Positions 11,501 through 22,575 are shown, numbered from the stretch's first letter. The stretch is DNA of 64,000 nt from Certhia americana (GCA_018697195.1 CM031860.1:61396509-61460508); one strand, 5' to 3'. Notes: generated by a model not told the origin, from the letters alone. Translations and numbers: made by a program.

Positions 11501-13547
11501 TTCTCCTTTTGAGGCGTTCATTCAACATCTTAAAAAGAAGGGGGAAAAAAATCCCTTTGATTTTAGCTAGAAAATGCAGACTTTCACTTCTCCTTTTTGT
11601 AGAGAAAAAAGACGCTGTCAAATTTGACTCCAGGGGTTTGTATGGAAAAAGAGCTTGGGTAACCTGGCATCTCTTTTTTTTCTATTTTTAGTGACAGTTT
11701 AAAGGGAAATTCCTAAAGTGGATTTTCATTGCTTCTCCTTAGGGTACATCAAACTCAGCAGGTAGCAATATAAACTTCACCAGCTGACACCATCTTTCTC
11801 ACCCATACCACTTGGAAAGAAAGATTCTTGAGGGGGAAAATAAAGTGAACTTTTAAAAATATCCTTATCTGATATGATCAGAGAAGAGAACATAAAAAAA
11901 AAAGAGTCAACAATTGAACAAATACTTTAAGGCATTTATCTGCCTTAGAAACTTGGCTGCTCTAGTTTCCCACTGGAGTCAGGGCATGAAAGAATGTTTC
12001 ATCAGATGGCCTTTTGTGTCCAGATCTTGTGCTTGTCTTCATCCATCTCAGTGATGGATCTCAGTTCTTCAGATCCCAGAGATGACAAGGTCTCAGAATT
12101 TTCAAGTCTAGAGTAATTACTCATTTATTACTACTTCTTCTTCCACTTTTGCCAACAAAGATACCCTTCATGAAGGAACATCTGAAGTATAGAGTGACCA
12201 TAGTACTGATCACCAGTACCATAAAGCACCTTTTGACTCTTGTGAAAGATTTCTGCTCTGCTTCTTTGTCCTATGTTATTCTCATTCTCAATGCCCTCTA
12301 CTCTCTTTCCAGCTCTGTTCCCCTCATACTTCCTCACCAAACATGATTTCTATACTTCTCTCCACCTTCTCTTCCACTTCTCACGTCCTCTCTGCACTTC
12401 AAAGCAGGTTTTGCAATTATACATTAAATAAACACAAATAATACACAAATACTGAAATTAAAGAGATACATTTCTATTCCCAATATCAATGCCCTGTAGC
12501 ACACTTATGATTTGAAAGCCCTGTCCCTGACAACTTTACTATCATGCTTTTAAAAATAGTTTTTTAATGTATTTTTTCATGGTGCAGCGAGAAACCCAAG
12601 AATGTAAAAGTCTTTTTCTCCAGCCAGAGATTGAAGAAATGGTCGAGAGCCATCTCTTCTGTTTTTTCAGGGTTGTTTATTCTTTCTTATCTCTACATTC
12701 TTTCCCTGACAAACAGAAATCTGCTCTGCAGGTCAGTCCAGGCACAAATTCCACCTACACAGGGTGGTGTTTACTTTCATACTAAAAACTACGTCTACTT
12801 TATTTATAATAATTTTCCAATAACTATTATCCATGTTAGAAAGCCAATCTCTATTCTAGACCAATTAGAACATGCCACCATCACTGCAGAAGATGGAGCA
12901 GATGAAGAAGGAAGAAGTCTGAAAGCCACGTGAAACCTTCATCTTTCTTCATGCACTTACCAATCTAAAAACCCCATAAATCTAAAATTCTCACCCTGTG
13001 ATAAACTACATGCTATGCTACTATCTAATACACATGCTTGAAAGTTTTGCATGATAACTCTGTCCTCAGTGTGGTTTGTCTATTGTGAAGCAATTTAGGC
13101 ATGGATAATAAACCCTTGTTTCATTGTTTGTACCACTGGGACTTGAAGCCTGTCTGCTCTCACTGTCATATTTATAATAAGCCTTATGAACTTTTGTTCC
13201 AGCAACAGGGACCAACAAGGTTTCCAGGAGACTTGCAAAGAAGTCAGCACATGTTAGGTGAGGGAGTGTAATGTTTCCCACACACAGACTCTTACTTGAT
13301 GGTAATAATTTAGTGTAATCCCCTATTTTAACAGGCCAAACTAAATCCAGTATCATATTTGGTGCGGGTAACAAGGATTTGGGAAAACAATTTGCACAGC
13401 TCCACTGGCACACAGCAGTTTGTGAGACTGTTATAATCTCATTCTGTGCACACCCTCTGAAAGCATGGTCCAGTTTGCCTTTGCACTTTATCTAAAACTG
13501 CTACAAGGTAAGGAATTAAATGATCAATAGCTTAGATAGGGAATTTA
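8531..13547. other. Unique AT-rich DNA with weak exon-like signals
   Basis: About 5 kb without any recognisable gene or repeat. It contains a poly-A run near 9276-9288 and two minus-strand frames bounded by splice-like signals (9720-9792 and 11436-11528), both described in the findings. No promoter, CpG island or RNA gene was seen. Confidence 0.5.
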
Positions 13548-13615
13548 GGAGCTTGAGTTCGATTACTGAACAGACATTTCTTGAGTGACCTTGAATAAAT
13601 TACAAATTGACCTGT
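13548..13615 (+). repeat. MIR-like SINE fragment, left part
   Basis: The run 'gagttcgattactgaac' followed by 'gagtgaccttgaataaatta' aligns by eye with the MIR core, where GGTTCGAATCC leads into the 'TGTGACCTTGGGCAAGTTAC' block. MIR is an ancient tRNA-derived SINE shared by amniotes, and heavy decay is expected. The element is interrupted at the point corresponding to the MIR 'ACCTCTCTGTGCC' block by the LTR that starts at 13616, and resumes after it. The tRNA-like motif is not a functional tRNA, because no cloverleaf can be completed around it. Confidence 0.6.
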
Positions 13616-13916
13616 TGTTGGAATCCAAAATGCAGAGAGCTCTCAGAACATTGGGCCTGCGGGCCAAAGCTTAGAATTAAATACAGGATTCAATCTGAGA
13701 CCCTGGGAAAAATTACCATATTTAGATACTAGAAGTAAAAATGTATATTTTTAGCTTAAGCAAAAACACATTAAGCTAGACATTGGAAAGTTTGGAGTTT
13801 GAGATATAGAGAAAATAGAAGTTGTTATAAAGGTAATAAGAAGTTTTAAAGTGTAGTATTGTAAGTCTGTGCATCATTAGATGATTGGTTAAGAAACTCC
13901 TCACTGCAGCAAAACA

Positions 13917-13922
13917 TATAAA
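13917..13922 (+). promoter_or_regulatory. TATA-like box inside the solo LTR
   Basis: TATAAA occurs about 170 bp upstream of the LTR's AATAAA, a position compatible with the U3 core promoter. A second AT-rich candidate lies near 13945. Whether it still drives transcription cannot be told from sequence. Confidence 0.4.
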
Positions 13923-14088
13923 ACAAAATAACTCTTGGGTTAAAAATATAAATAACCTTTGTGGCAGTATTTTATTGGTTCATAAATCCTTAAAAGGCCT
14001 TGTAACTAGAGATCTTGTGACCTTCTTAACCATGTGGTGAAGATGTGAGCCAAACTCATCCTTCCTGTTTATGTAGAAGATAAGGAAA

Positions 14089-14094
14089 AATAAA
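14089..14094 (+). terminator. LTR polyadenylation signal AATAAA
   Basis: A canonical hexamer lies about 60 bp from the 3' edge of the LTR, where the R region is expected to end. Its position and order relative to the TATA-like box set the LTR orientation as plus. Confidence 0.5.
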
Positions 14095-14150
14095 TTACAC
14101 CATCTAAGGCAACTCAGAAGTCCCGTCTCTACTTCTTATAATTCTTGACA

Positions 14151-14195
14151 TCCTGTGGTTCTGTTTTTTCATTACTAAACCTGCTATGGGGGAAA
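14151..14195 (+). repeat. MIR-like SINE fragment, right part
   Basis: Immediately after the LTR, 'cctgtggttctgttttttca' and then 'ctatggggg' follow the MIR consensus order (CCTCTGTGCCTCAGTTTCCTCATCTG then AAATGGGGAT). Removing the LTR and one copy of the 6-bp duplication makes this run collinear with the left part at 13548-13615. That agreement supports both the MIR call and the LTR boundaries. Confidence 0.55.
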
Positions 14196-14877
14196 CTCCA
14201 TGAAATACCAGGATTTTGTAGCAAGAATGGCTGCATGAATACTCTAAAGAGAAATGAAGCTGCAGCACACAATGTTTTCATTCATAGGGTGTCAATTTTG
14301 AATTACCTCAAAATATTGCCCATGCTGGGAAGGGAACCCTGGTGATCCACATCATATCAAATAAATTCCCAGTTAAAGGGTATCAAGTCCTACCTCATTT
14401 TTCACACCACATCACTTTTGTGCAAACATTTAGAAATATAACTTTAATATCGCTTTAATGGAAGCCAAATAATGTGCCCTTTCCATCCAATGGAAGATTA
14501 ACCCTGGAAAAAAATAATTTACCGCCCATTGTTTTTGCCTTTTAAGTTAATGGAGCTTTTCAATTAATAACAATAAAGTCAGCTTTTACACAGAATATTA
14601 ATTTTATACAAGCAATGTCCTCACCTTTTTTATTCAGTTCAGTGTCATAATGTTCTTTGGACTCTCTCCTAACTCAGGGATATTATTAGTAGGTACTGAG
14701 AGTTGGCTATTGCTCATCTACAGTCAGTCACAGACCATTGTTGTAAAACTCCAAATGGCTTGGGAAGAGCTTTCTGGAGCAGAAAGAACTTGGTGTAAAT
14801 TGCAAATTTCTGTGTGTGTTTCCCAAGTGTCTGCACTTACAATGCCCTTAGTGGATACATGGGCAGATTTACACAGG
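14196..14877. other. Unique DNA, no gene recognised
   Basis: About 680 bp with short frames only (for example plus 14650-14916, which runs into the CR1). No known motif or RNA gene is visible. Confidence 0.55.
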
Positions 14878-15148
14878 CAAGTAGCGACAGGACAAGGGGG
14901 GAGGGTTTTGAACTAAAGAGGAGAGAAGCAGATTAGATGTTAGGAAGGAGTTCTTTACTCAGATAGAGGTGAGGTACTGGTACAGGCTGCCCAGAGAAGC
15001 TGTGGCTGCCCAATCTCTGGAAGTGCTCCAGGCCAAGCTGGATGGGGGACTGAACAACCTGATCAAGCAGGTGGCATTTCTTCCCATGGCAGGGGTTGGA
15101 ACTGGATGATCTTTAAGGTCCAGTCTAAGCATTTCAATGATTCTGTGG
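14878..15148 (+). mobile_element. CR1 LINE 3' fragment, plus strand
   Basis: The sense-strand CR1 landmarks run in order: 'gcgacaggacaaggggg', 'agattagatgttaggaagga', 'cagagaagctgtggctgccc', 'aaggccaagctggatggg' in a slightly altered form, 'ggttggaactggatgatctt', and the degenerate tail 'catttcaatgattctgtgg'. About 270 bp of 3' end remain. The copy has no coding capacity. Its minus-strand open frame (14959-15180) is a reading of the CR1 complement. Confidence 0.95.
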
Positions 15149-16535
15149 TTTACCAGAGACAAGAGGACTTCAGCAGACATCAGTGGCTTTCAATGTCCTT
15201 GTGGCTCCTGGTTTCACCCATGTCTGGTTCAGTGCATCATGATCTCCTCAGCAACTCTATTTCATGTACCAGAGATGTAGAGCAAAACTGCACAGGCTGT
15301 CAAGGAATGAGGCACCACTTCCCATTAACTCCTGACATAAAATGATGCAAAGGAGGCAGATTTGATTCTGTTTCACCATTGCCACCAAGAAAATCTCTTC
15401 CTCTTTCTAGCCATGCAATGAAGAAAGGTTCTTTACACAATACCATGAACCCATTTCTGTGTTTGGAATACAGATGGCTCCCAAAGGGAATGTCATCCAG
15501 TGAGTCTTCTCACTCAACAAATACTTAATTCTGCAGTCCAGTGTGACCATGAGCACATGTATCTTCCCTACTCTGTCTCATGGCAAGCTTTCCTGAGCTG
15601 CACCTTCTCTGTGTGCTTGGGTTTTCTAGCAAGGGATTAGGTGAAGAGGGGATGGTAACTATTGAATCACCCAGCCATTATGTCAGGACTTAACCAAACT
15701 GTGTGTCCTATCTCAGGAACTGTTGGAAGCACTGTGGATAAGAGCTACCCTTCAGTGAAGACACAAACATTGCACTGTAGCCCCACTCAATTCTCTTTGT
15801 CTCTTTGTTCCTGAATACGGAGATGTGTACTGCCAGTCTGTTTTAATTAGGGAGCTTCTGTCTCTTAATTTAGCCACACTGTCATGTCTTCTGCCAGTTC
15901 ACTTGCTTCAGAATGCCAGGAATTTGTCATGTAGTGAGCACCTCTCTGTGTCAGCTCAAGGGCTCAGGTCCATCTGAACTTCAGCCAGAAGAAATTTGGA
16001 AGTGGTTTTAAAGCTGCTCATCTCCACAGTCATTGAGAAGGGATTCACTTACAGTAGATGACTCATTCCAGCTGTCTCAGGCATTCATTTTTGGGCATGT
16101 TGGAGTGCCCTGTGAAAATCTCTCACTTGTACTTTCCACAGGGCATCTATTTAAATAGCATCTCCTGTGAACTTGAGGTAGTTGCCCAGATCCACAGAAG
16201 AGTTATAATATTGATTTCCTGTAGAGACACGGGGTAGGCAAATCATCCCCTTTATCTCACAGGGGGAAATCTCTGAGCAGGTTTGATTTCAAGCTGAGTC
16301 TCATCCTCATGTCTTAATCATTAATGGGCTGAAGGCAGGTGAGCTATGCAAGGTCATTTTTACAGGAATTTAGAAATGTTACCTTACTTTATTTTGGGAC
16401 ATGCTGCAAGTCAGAGGGTGATACCAGAAACAAGACCATTTTCACAGAGTTCTAACTCATCCTGCAACATGTCCCAGGGAGAACAAAGTCTGTATTGTAG
16501 TGGATAGAATTTTTTACAGGCAAATTCAGAGAAGA
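15149..16535. other. Unique DNA, no gene recognised
   Basis: About 1.4 kb without any recognisable gene. A short run near 15508-15531 (ACTCAACAAATACTTAATTC) resembles the 'CATTCAACAAATATTTATTGA' block common to old L2-type repeats, but it is too short to call. Confidence 0.5.
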
Positions 16536-16860
16536 GGGCAAGGGCTGCCCTGTGGCAAAAACTGCAGCCCATGGACCTACTGCAGGACAAAGCCGAATCC
16601 ATCAGGGAATTTTGTGGTGCCTCTCTGAAAACATATTTGAATAAGAGCAGAAAATACTGGGAGAGTGCGAGGGAATCATAGAGAAACAATGGAGGGGACA
16701 CCAAAGTCAGAAGAATGGGAAATTCTTCAGGGTGGGGGAGATATCCTTGAAGGAGCTGCAGCCCCTGTGGATGTGAGGGCCCACACCAGGGCAGAGGAAG
16801 AGTGAGAGGAAGAAGCAACACAAATTGTGGCAGGACAGCTGAAGGACCAAAATGATGTCC
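16536..16860 (+). mobile_element. Degraded avian ERV LTR-like fragment (tentative)
   Basis: The segment repeats the type of phrases found in GC-rich avian LTRs: 'ctgcagcccatgg', 'ccttgaaggagctgcagccc', 'agggcccacaccagggcaga', 'ggaagagtgagaggaagaa' and 'tggcaggacagctgaaggac'. The repeated motif of a carboxyl-rich 'CTGCAGCCC...GG' block followed by 'CCCAC...GCAG' is characteristic, as far as I recall, of a widespread bird ERVL-type LTR. No clear TG...CA ends or target-site duplication were located, and the copy is much decayed. The minus-strand frame at 16411-16821 (136 codons) overlaps it and shows no domain. The identification is from memory. Confidence 0.35.
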
Positions 16861-19800
16861 TAGAAAATTTCAAATTCTATTAGATGCTCCCCAGTGTGCA
16901 CCTGAATTAACTATTGATAGTCTGTGTACAGGAGTCTTAGAATCAGGGGCCAATTCAAAGCAGTAACACTGACTCCCTTGGAACTACAAGGAAATATGAT
17001 AAGGATTGTTCTATTAAAAAACACACCAAAAAACATTATATGGGATCCAGGCTTCTGAATGTTTTAACAAGAAGAGGTATCAAACCTAAATGGTAAAATA
17101 ATAAAACCAGAATCTAACTGAAATCTGATAGGATTTAAACTGATACAGTTGCCATAGTAACTTTGCTGTTAACAAGCAATACTTAAAAAATTTCCTGTGA
17201 ATTCAAAGCATTGTTTGGTGCTGCTGAGAGGTACACAGTGGAATGATTCCATTAAATGTCCCCTGGAGGAAACACTCAAATGCTTGGATGCATCTCAGTT
17301 ATGAGCACACCCTCCACACAGCCAGGTACATTGCTGACCCTTCAGGTATCACAGGAGACTAGAGGATGTGTCAATCCGTGACCAATTTAAAAAAATAAAT
17401 TATTAAGAAAAAAAAAGTTTAAAAAAAGCATGACCTTGAAGCATTAACTTCTGCATTATAATCACTTTATCTTACAATGGCCAAATATACAACATGAATC
17501 CCCACTGCTACTAATCAGATAGTCCCATGACATGATCTGTTAAAATCTAAATTTGTTTTCTACCTGCTTTTCTTGTACATCAACCGGCTCAGAGATTCTT
17601 TTTTTCCTTTTCTGTCTTTTAGATGTAGAGGTTTTCTGCAAAAATCGATTTTATCTGTTGAATGAACAATGAATAATCTGGTGCACTTCTGCAGACCTGA
17701 TATTAGAAACCTCTGATAGTGTTCTTCAGAAACGATTCTCTTTTGTGTGGCTTGTCTGTGAGGCAAGCAGCAAGTCCAGGTTTTCTCATTCACAGAGACT
17801 TTCCTTTCAGCACTACAAAACTACATCTCTTTCTTTTAATTTTTCTCTCCTCAAAGCAAAAAAAAAAAAAAATTAATTAAACTTTTAAAATAAAACCACA
17901 GAGAATGACTTCCTGATATTTTTCTGGGAAAACATATACTAAGTGCAGTTTTTAAAAAGCACTCATACTAATTCAGAATAACACACAACTAACATGGTTT
18001 TTAAACCTGTGACATTGTTTTTTCTGCCCTTGTTCATGTTATGAAAACTCTGGAAGAAACATTATTTATGGAAAATGAGAATTCAGTATGTGAAAGCACA
18101 TGGACAATAAAAATATATTATCTCATATTGATGTACCCTTGCTTCTCACTAAAGATTCAGTGGTACAACAGTGTCAAGGCAGAATACAGTGGTACAGCTT
18201 TTAAATTAGCATAGGTGAAATAATTTTTTCTTAAGTCATATTGATAATTCCTATAGAATGAACACCTCAAGCATTTCACAGTGTGGGGTAGAAATACTCA
18301 GTGTTGGCGGGAGTTTCCTGTTATCAGAACACCCCTGGGATCCAGGTAGGAAGTACTGAGCTGGGTATCTTCCTCCAGACATGATCTTTCCTTTGAAAGA
18401 GCTTTGCAGTTTCAGGAGCAAATAAAGATATTATTGAAGACAAGACTGCAAATCAACTTCGTGTGGCTCCAAGAGGGCCCTTGCAGAGTGTTTCCATTTG
18501 AACAATGTGGGGCTTGAAGTCATTCTTACAGTCTTTGAGATCTGTTCAACCGACTTCTGAACAAACAAAAGCCTCAACAGAGGGAACTTTTCTGGTGCTA
18601 CAAAGAAGTGCATCTGCTCTCAGCACAGACAGAAGGATTTGGCATAAAACACCTACACACCCCTTTCATAAAGGAATTTGATCACTGTTCAGGACCTATA
18701 TCAAAGCCATTTGTTATCTTAAGCCTATTTCTCATAATTTCTGTTCTAATCCTGTTTTCTCTGAGTAGCTACTGTGAACACCTGTCTCTTGAAACACTCA
18801 GAACTTTCCAATGGCCATACAGCACAGCCAACAGGAGTTAAATGCTGGAAATATCAGCACAAGAAAGACCAGGTTCAAAGTCATGGAGCTGATGCCTATA
18901 ACCTCTTCCACTCTCCATATATCTTCTGGTACAAACTGGGAGATCTCCTGCTGGAGCTAAGAAAGCTACACTGATTTATACCAGCCAAGCATTACAGGGC
19001 AATGGACTGTTTAGAGATTTTTATCTATAGCTTAGTTGTCACATAAACAGCTGACACTTCTCTTACTTAAATAAAGTCTTCCTTGATTTATGCTGGTGCA
19101 GTGACAGTAGAATTTCATTCATGTTCTCCTCCATTCTGCACTCAGTGCCATTTGTGAAGTTATAGGATGTCAGCTACATTTACAGAGAAAATGAGTTTCA
19201 TTGCATTTAATGAAATTGCCTCTAGCAAAAAGCTACTTTATTTTTATTTTTTTAAAAGCAGTAATGAGTTGCTCATTTTGGTGATGCTTTCAGTTCTGAG
19301 AAGCTCTCAGTTACACACCACATTATGCCAGTTCAGGACTTGAAGCCTGTGATCAGCTCTGTGTTTTTTCTATTTAAGCTCAGAACAATTGCGCACTAGT
19401 TAGCTGAAGTCATTCGATATTTTGTCAAATCCCAGAGACCCTCTGCACCGAACTGATTCTCTTTCAAAAGTCACACCATGGATTGGCTGTCCCCAAAAGC
19501 AAGACATTTCTTGCTGCTTATGGGAATTCAGATGCTTTTAATAAGGCTGAGCTATTCTATGTGATACAAACCTTGTTCAGCAAACTCAGTCTGCTGCTTG
19601 ATTGCTTTAAAGAAAATGTTTTTGTCTTTCCACATTACTGATATGACTCCAGACAACTGCAGTCTGTAGGTTAATATATAAATGCAAAATAAAACATTTG
19701 CTGGGAGAGGAACATGGAACTAAAAATCCTTTATATAAATTAATATAAAGACAAACAGGCCAATGATTTTTATCTTTATAAGACCCTAAAAATGTTCTAT

Positions 19801-20547
19801 ATCTGTTCTTAACATCAATCTTCTCCCATGTGTCAGTCCACATACACTTTTGTAGCATTTTTCCTGGAGAGGTCAACAGATTTTCATCAGTGAGATGCCA
19901 GTCCAAAGCCTGTGACCCAGAGGGTAATTTATCAAGTTCCATTTCGAGCTTGAGGGCTTGCAAGGTATTGAGAGGACTTGCAGCCTCTGACAAGACAAGG
20001 ATTTTCCAGAGGGTTAGTTGCTGGCAAATGCATGTACAAGACTTAGTTCTATGGAAAGAAAGTAAGTATTTAGGTGAACATTCATCTGTTGAGTTAATCC
20101 TTTTCCACTCATTTTTCTTTGAGATGGATGTCTTCAATAGATGTAGAATTGACTGATACGATTCTCTTTCAGTGAGTTAAAAAGTCCTCTCCAATGTCCC
20201 TGAGTAGGTTTAAGAATAGCAGTGCTCCCACAAACCCACACTCAATAATTCCCAGCTGAGATTTACCAGGTCACCTTACAGAGAAAAGCTGGAGGAAGAA
20301 AACATGAGGGACAGAGAACAGAGTGTGGAGCAGCTGCAGTTGCCAAGTGGGCTTGATGCCATTTAAAGCCCAGGTGGGCACTCAAGGTCAGTCAGGAGAG
20401 ATAAAGGATTCCAGCTGTGGACCAACATAGCCCAGAGGGGCCAAAAGGGAAGGTTTTTTATGTGCTTGACTTCACATGTCTGCTGGCAGACTGCTCTGGT
20501 CATGGAGCTTTAAACACATGGATAAATCAACATGTTTGACAGAGAAT
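16861..20547. other. Unique AT-rich DNA; one unusual two-strand open stretch
   Basis: About 3.7 kb. There are poly-A runs at 17859-17872 and near 17407. A minus-strand frame bounded by splice-like signals lies at 17564-17635. A region open on both strands lies at about 19830-20137 (minus-strand frame of 176 codons from 20137 to 19607; plus-strand frame of 108 codons). None matches a family I recognise, and no RNA gene was seen. Confidence 0.5.
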
Positions 20548-20772
20548 TCATAGAATCATCTCAGCTGGAAAAGATCCCTCAGATCAGGGAGTCCAACTGC
20601 CCCAGTTCTGCCAAGGCCACCACTGACCCATGTCCCCAGGTGCCACATCCACACAGCTTTTAAATCTCTCCAGGGATTCACTGCCAGGTCATGACAACCT
20701 TTTTGTGGAGAAATTTTTCCCAGTCAAACTAAAGGATGTGAACCCACTGCATTTTGAAACCCATTGATTCTG
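20548..20772 (-). mobile_element. CR1 LINE 3' fragment, minus strand
   Basis: It starts with TCATAGAATCATCTCAGCTG, the reverse complement of a CR1 3' end. It continues with 'ggaaaagatccctcagatca', 'gtccaactgccccag', 'ctgccaaggccaccactgac', 'catgtccccaggtgccacat' and 'cttttaaatctctccaggga', and then a weaker match to about 20772. The 'gccaccactga..catgtcc' block marks a different CR1 subfamily from the 'catgggcagggacacc' copies at 22187 and 34396. It is truncated and non-coding. Confidence 0.93.
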
Positions 20773-22186
20773 AATTCCGCTGCATTTTTAAAATACAATT
20801 TGGTGATGTACTCAAAGACAGACAGAGTGCTGAACTGAATCATCCCAGAAAGAGTTTAACACTGAGAATGGGTAGAGGGAATTTTACTTTCCAGTTTTAC
20901 TATTGGGCTTGAAATTCTAAGTTTATATGCTGCTTTTGTCTCCATGGAAAAGGAGGCAGAGTTCTAACACTACCCCTGCTAAAGTTTGGACACAGTAAAT
21001 ATTATAAAAATCTTGATAAGAAAGAAGATATGATCTGTACTGATTCAAGAAACTCATAATGTTAGCAAAAATGTGTGTATATGTCTTTAAAATTTCTGAG
21101 TTCAAATGAAAGCAGATGTTTATTTATTTTGTTTTCCTTCAATGGATAGAGAGCAAAAAGAAATAAAAGTAAGAAAACATTCAGAGAAAGAAAAAATGAT
21201 ATATGAAAGGAAAAGTAATACTAATTGATGATTTAAATAATGCCAAAACTTTGACTTAATCATTCCTTCTCAGGAAAAGCAGAATCCCCAGTTCCCTTTA
21301 GGAAAAAACCTCTAGATTTCCTTCTGTCTGCTCTGTCAAAAAGCAATCTATGCTTTAGTCAAGCACAAAGTCAAGCATGAAGTACTAGGTTAAAACTCAG
21401 AGGACCTGGGTGAAATTCAAGGGAAGGAAAATCATCTCTTTGAGCTACTGGTCTTTTGGGCCCTATAACTTAGAAAGTTTTAGGATTGCAGGAAACCAGT
21501 CCAGAAGATTTCATTGTGACAGCTGGCACAGAGCAAGCTGAGTAGTGTCAAGGCAGCACATCCTGGCCTCAACAATTGGCAGTAACTTGGATAATACACT
21601 TTTTAATTACCACTGAACTTGCAGTCCTGTCAGATCCTCAGTGCTTCACCAAGTGATGCTTGGTGCCCTGTCAGCTACAGTGGCTTATCAGGAGCCACCC
21701 AAACAACCACCCAGTTATTAAAGTGTTAATGTGATTTTAATCATAATTATTTATTGCATTTGTAATTTTGAATCAGTTACATACCAGGCTGCCCATGTCA
21801 AATACTGTAAAATCCTCCAAAACTGAAAACTTCCAGAAGAGCTGCACTTAGAATAACCTATGGTATGCAAAGCATATGGCAGGTCTTAATAAGGCTTAAT
21901 TAAGTGCTTGTTTAAACCAAAATGCTGCAAAAATATTTATTCTATTTTTATGTGTAATTAAAGTGCATTTGTAAAGTTATGTTAATTGCTAGACACAGGA
22001 GGAAAAAGACAGCCCTTCCAAATGCATTTAACAAGCCTAAGAACACAGTGCATTTACCTTACTTAACATTAATGAGATAACACTTACAAAGTATTTTTAA
22101 GCCTTGAAGGGCAATATTTTCTTTTATTCATTATTGCTATTCCAATTACTTAAAAAAAAAATTAAATAATTTGCTATTCATTTAAA
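20773..22186. other. Unique AT-rich DNA with a possible MIR remnant
   Basis: No gene recognised. Near 21383-21450 the phrase 'ggacctgggtgaaattcaag' resembles the MIR 'GACCTGGGTTCAAATCC' block. The call is weak, because the downstream MIR core is not clearly present. Confidence 0.45.
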
Positions 22187-22571
22187 TCATAGAGTCAGAG
22201 AATGGTTTGGGTTCATAAAAAATCATCCAGTTCCAACACCCTGCATGGGCAGGGACACCTTCCACTGGACCAATCTGATCCAATCCCTGTCCAACCTGGC
22301 CTTGGACACTTCCAGGGATGGAACAGCCACGGCTACTCTGGGCAACCTGTGCCAGGGCCTCACCACCCTCACAGGGAAGAATTTCTTCCTAATATCTAAT
22401 CTAAATCTATTCTCCTTCAGTTTAAAGCCATTTAATTTTAATTTTATTAATATTCATTTTAATTTTATTTTATTTTCCAATGTCACATTTTCCACACATC
22501 TTCTCCTCCCCAGGCTGGACAACCCCTGCTCTCTTAGCTTGTCTTCATAGGAGAGGTTCTCCAGCTCTATA
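22187..22571 (-). mobile_element. CR1 LINE 3' fragment with AT-rich replacement, minus strand
   Basis: It begins 'atcatagagtcagagaatgg' and runs through 'catgggcagggacacctt', 'cttggacacttccaggga', 'ggcaacctgtgcc', 'ctcaccaccctcacagggaa', 'gaatttcttcctaatatcta' and 'cagtttaaagccatt'. At about 22431-22477 the expected CR1 sequence is replaced by ATTTTA-type simple sequence. CR1 then resumes with 'ccccaggctggacaacccc' and 'gtcttcataggagaggttct'. The copy shows a deletion filled by a simple repeat and is not coding. The plus-strand frames here are by-products. Confidence 0.95.
22431..22477. repeat. AT-rich simple repeat inside CR1
   Basis: A run of TTTAATTTTA / TTTTATTTTA units separates two collinear CR1 blocks. 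Roughly 100 bp of the CR1 consensus expected between the blocks is missing. Confidence 0.7.
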
Positions 22572-22575
22572 ATTT

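Larger units (their letters stand above)
13616..14150 (+). mobile_element. Solo LTR of an endogenous retrovirus
   Basis: A 535-bp unit starts with TGTTGGAATCC and ends with TTGACA, giving the TG...CA termini of retroviral LTRs. It is flanked by near-identical 6-bp direct repeats, ACCTGT (13610-13615) and TCCTGT (14151-14156), one mismatch apart. A TATA-like TATAAA lies at 13917-13922 and an AATAAA polyadenylation signal at 14089-14094, so U3, R and U5 are in the expected order on the plus strand. No internal retroviral sequence and no second LTR are present, which is what recombination between two LTRs leaves behind. A 6-bp duplication is typical of class II (ERVK-like) elements, so that class is inferred. 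No viral gene is present. Confidence 0.8.

Noticed and set aside
13548..13575. A tRNA-like B-box (GAGTTCGATTACTG)
   Set aside because: No cloverleaf can be formed around it; it fits the tRNA-derived head or core of a MIR fragment better.
15506..15535. Possible L2-like block (ACTCAACAAATACTTAATTC)
   Set aside because: It is too short and has no supporting flanking homology.
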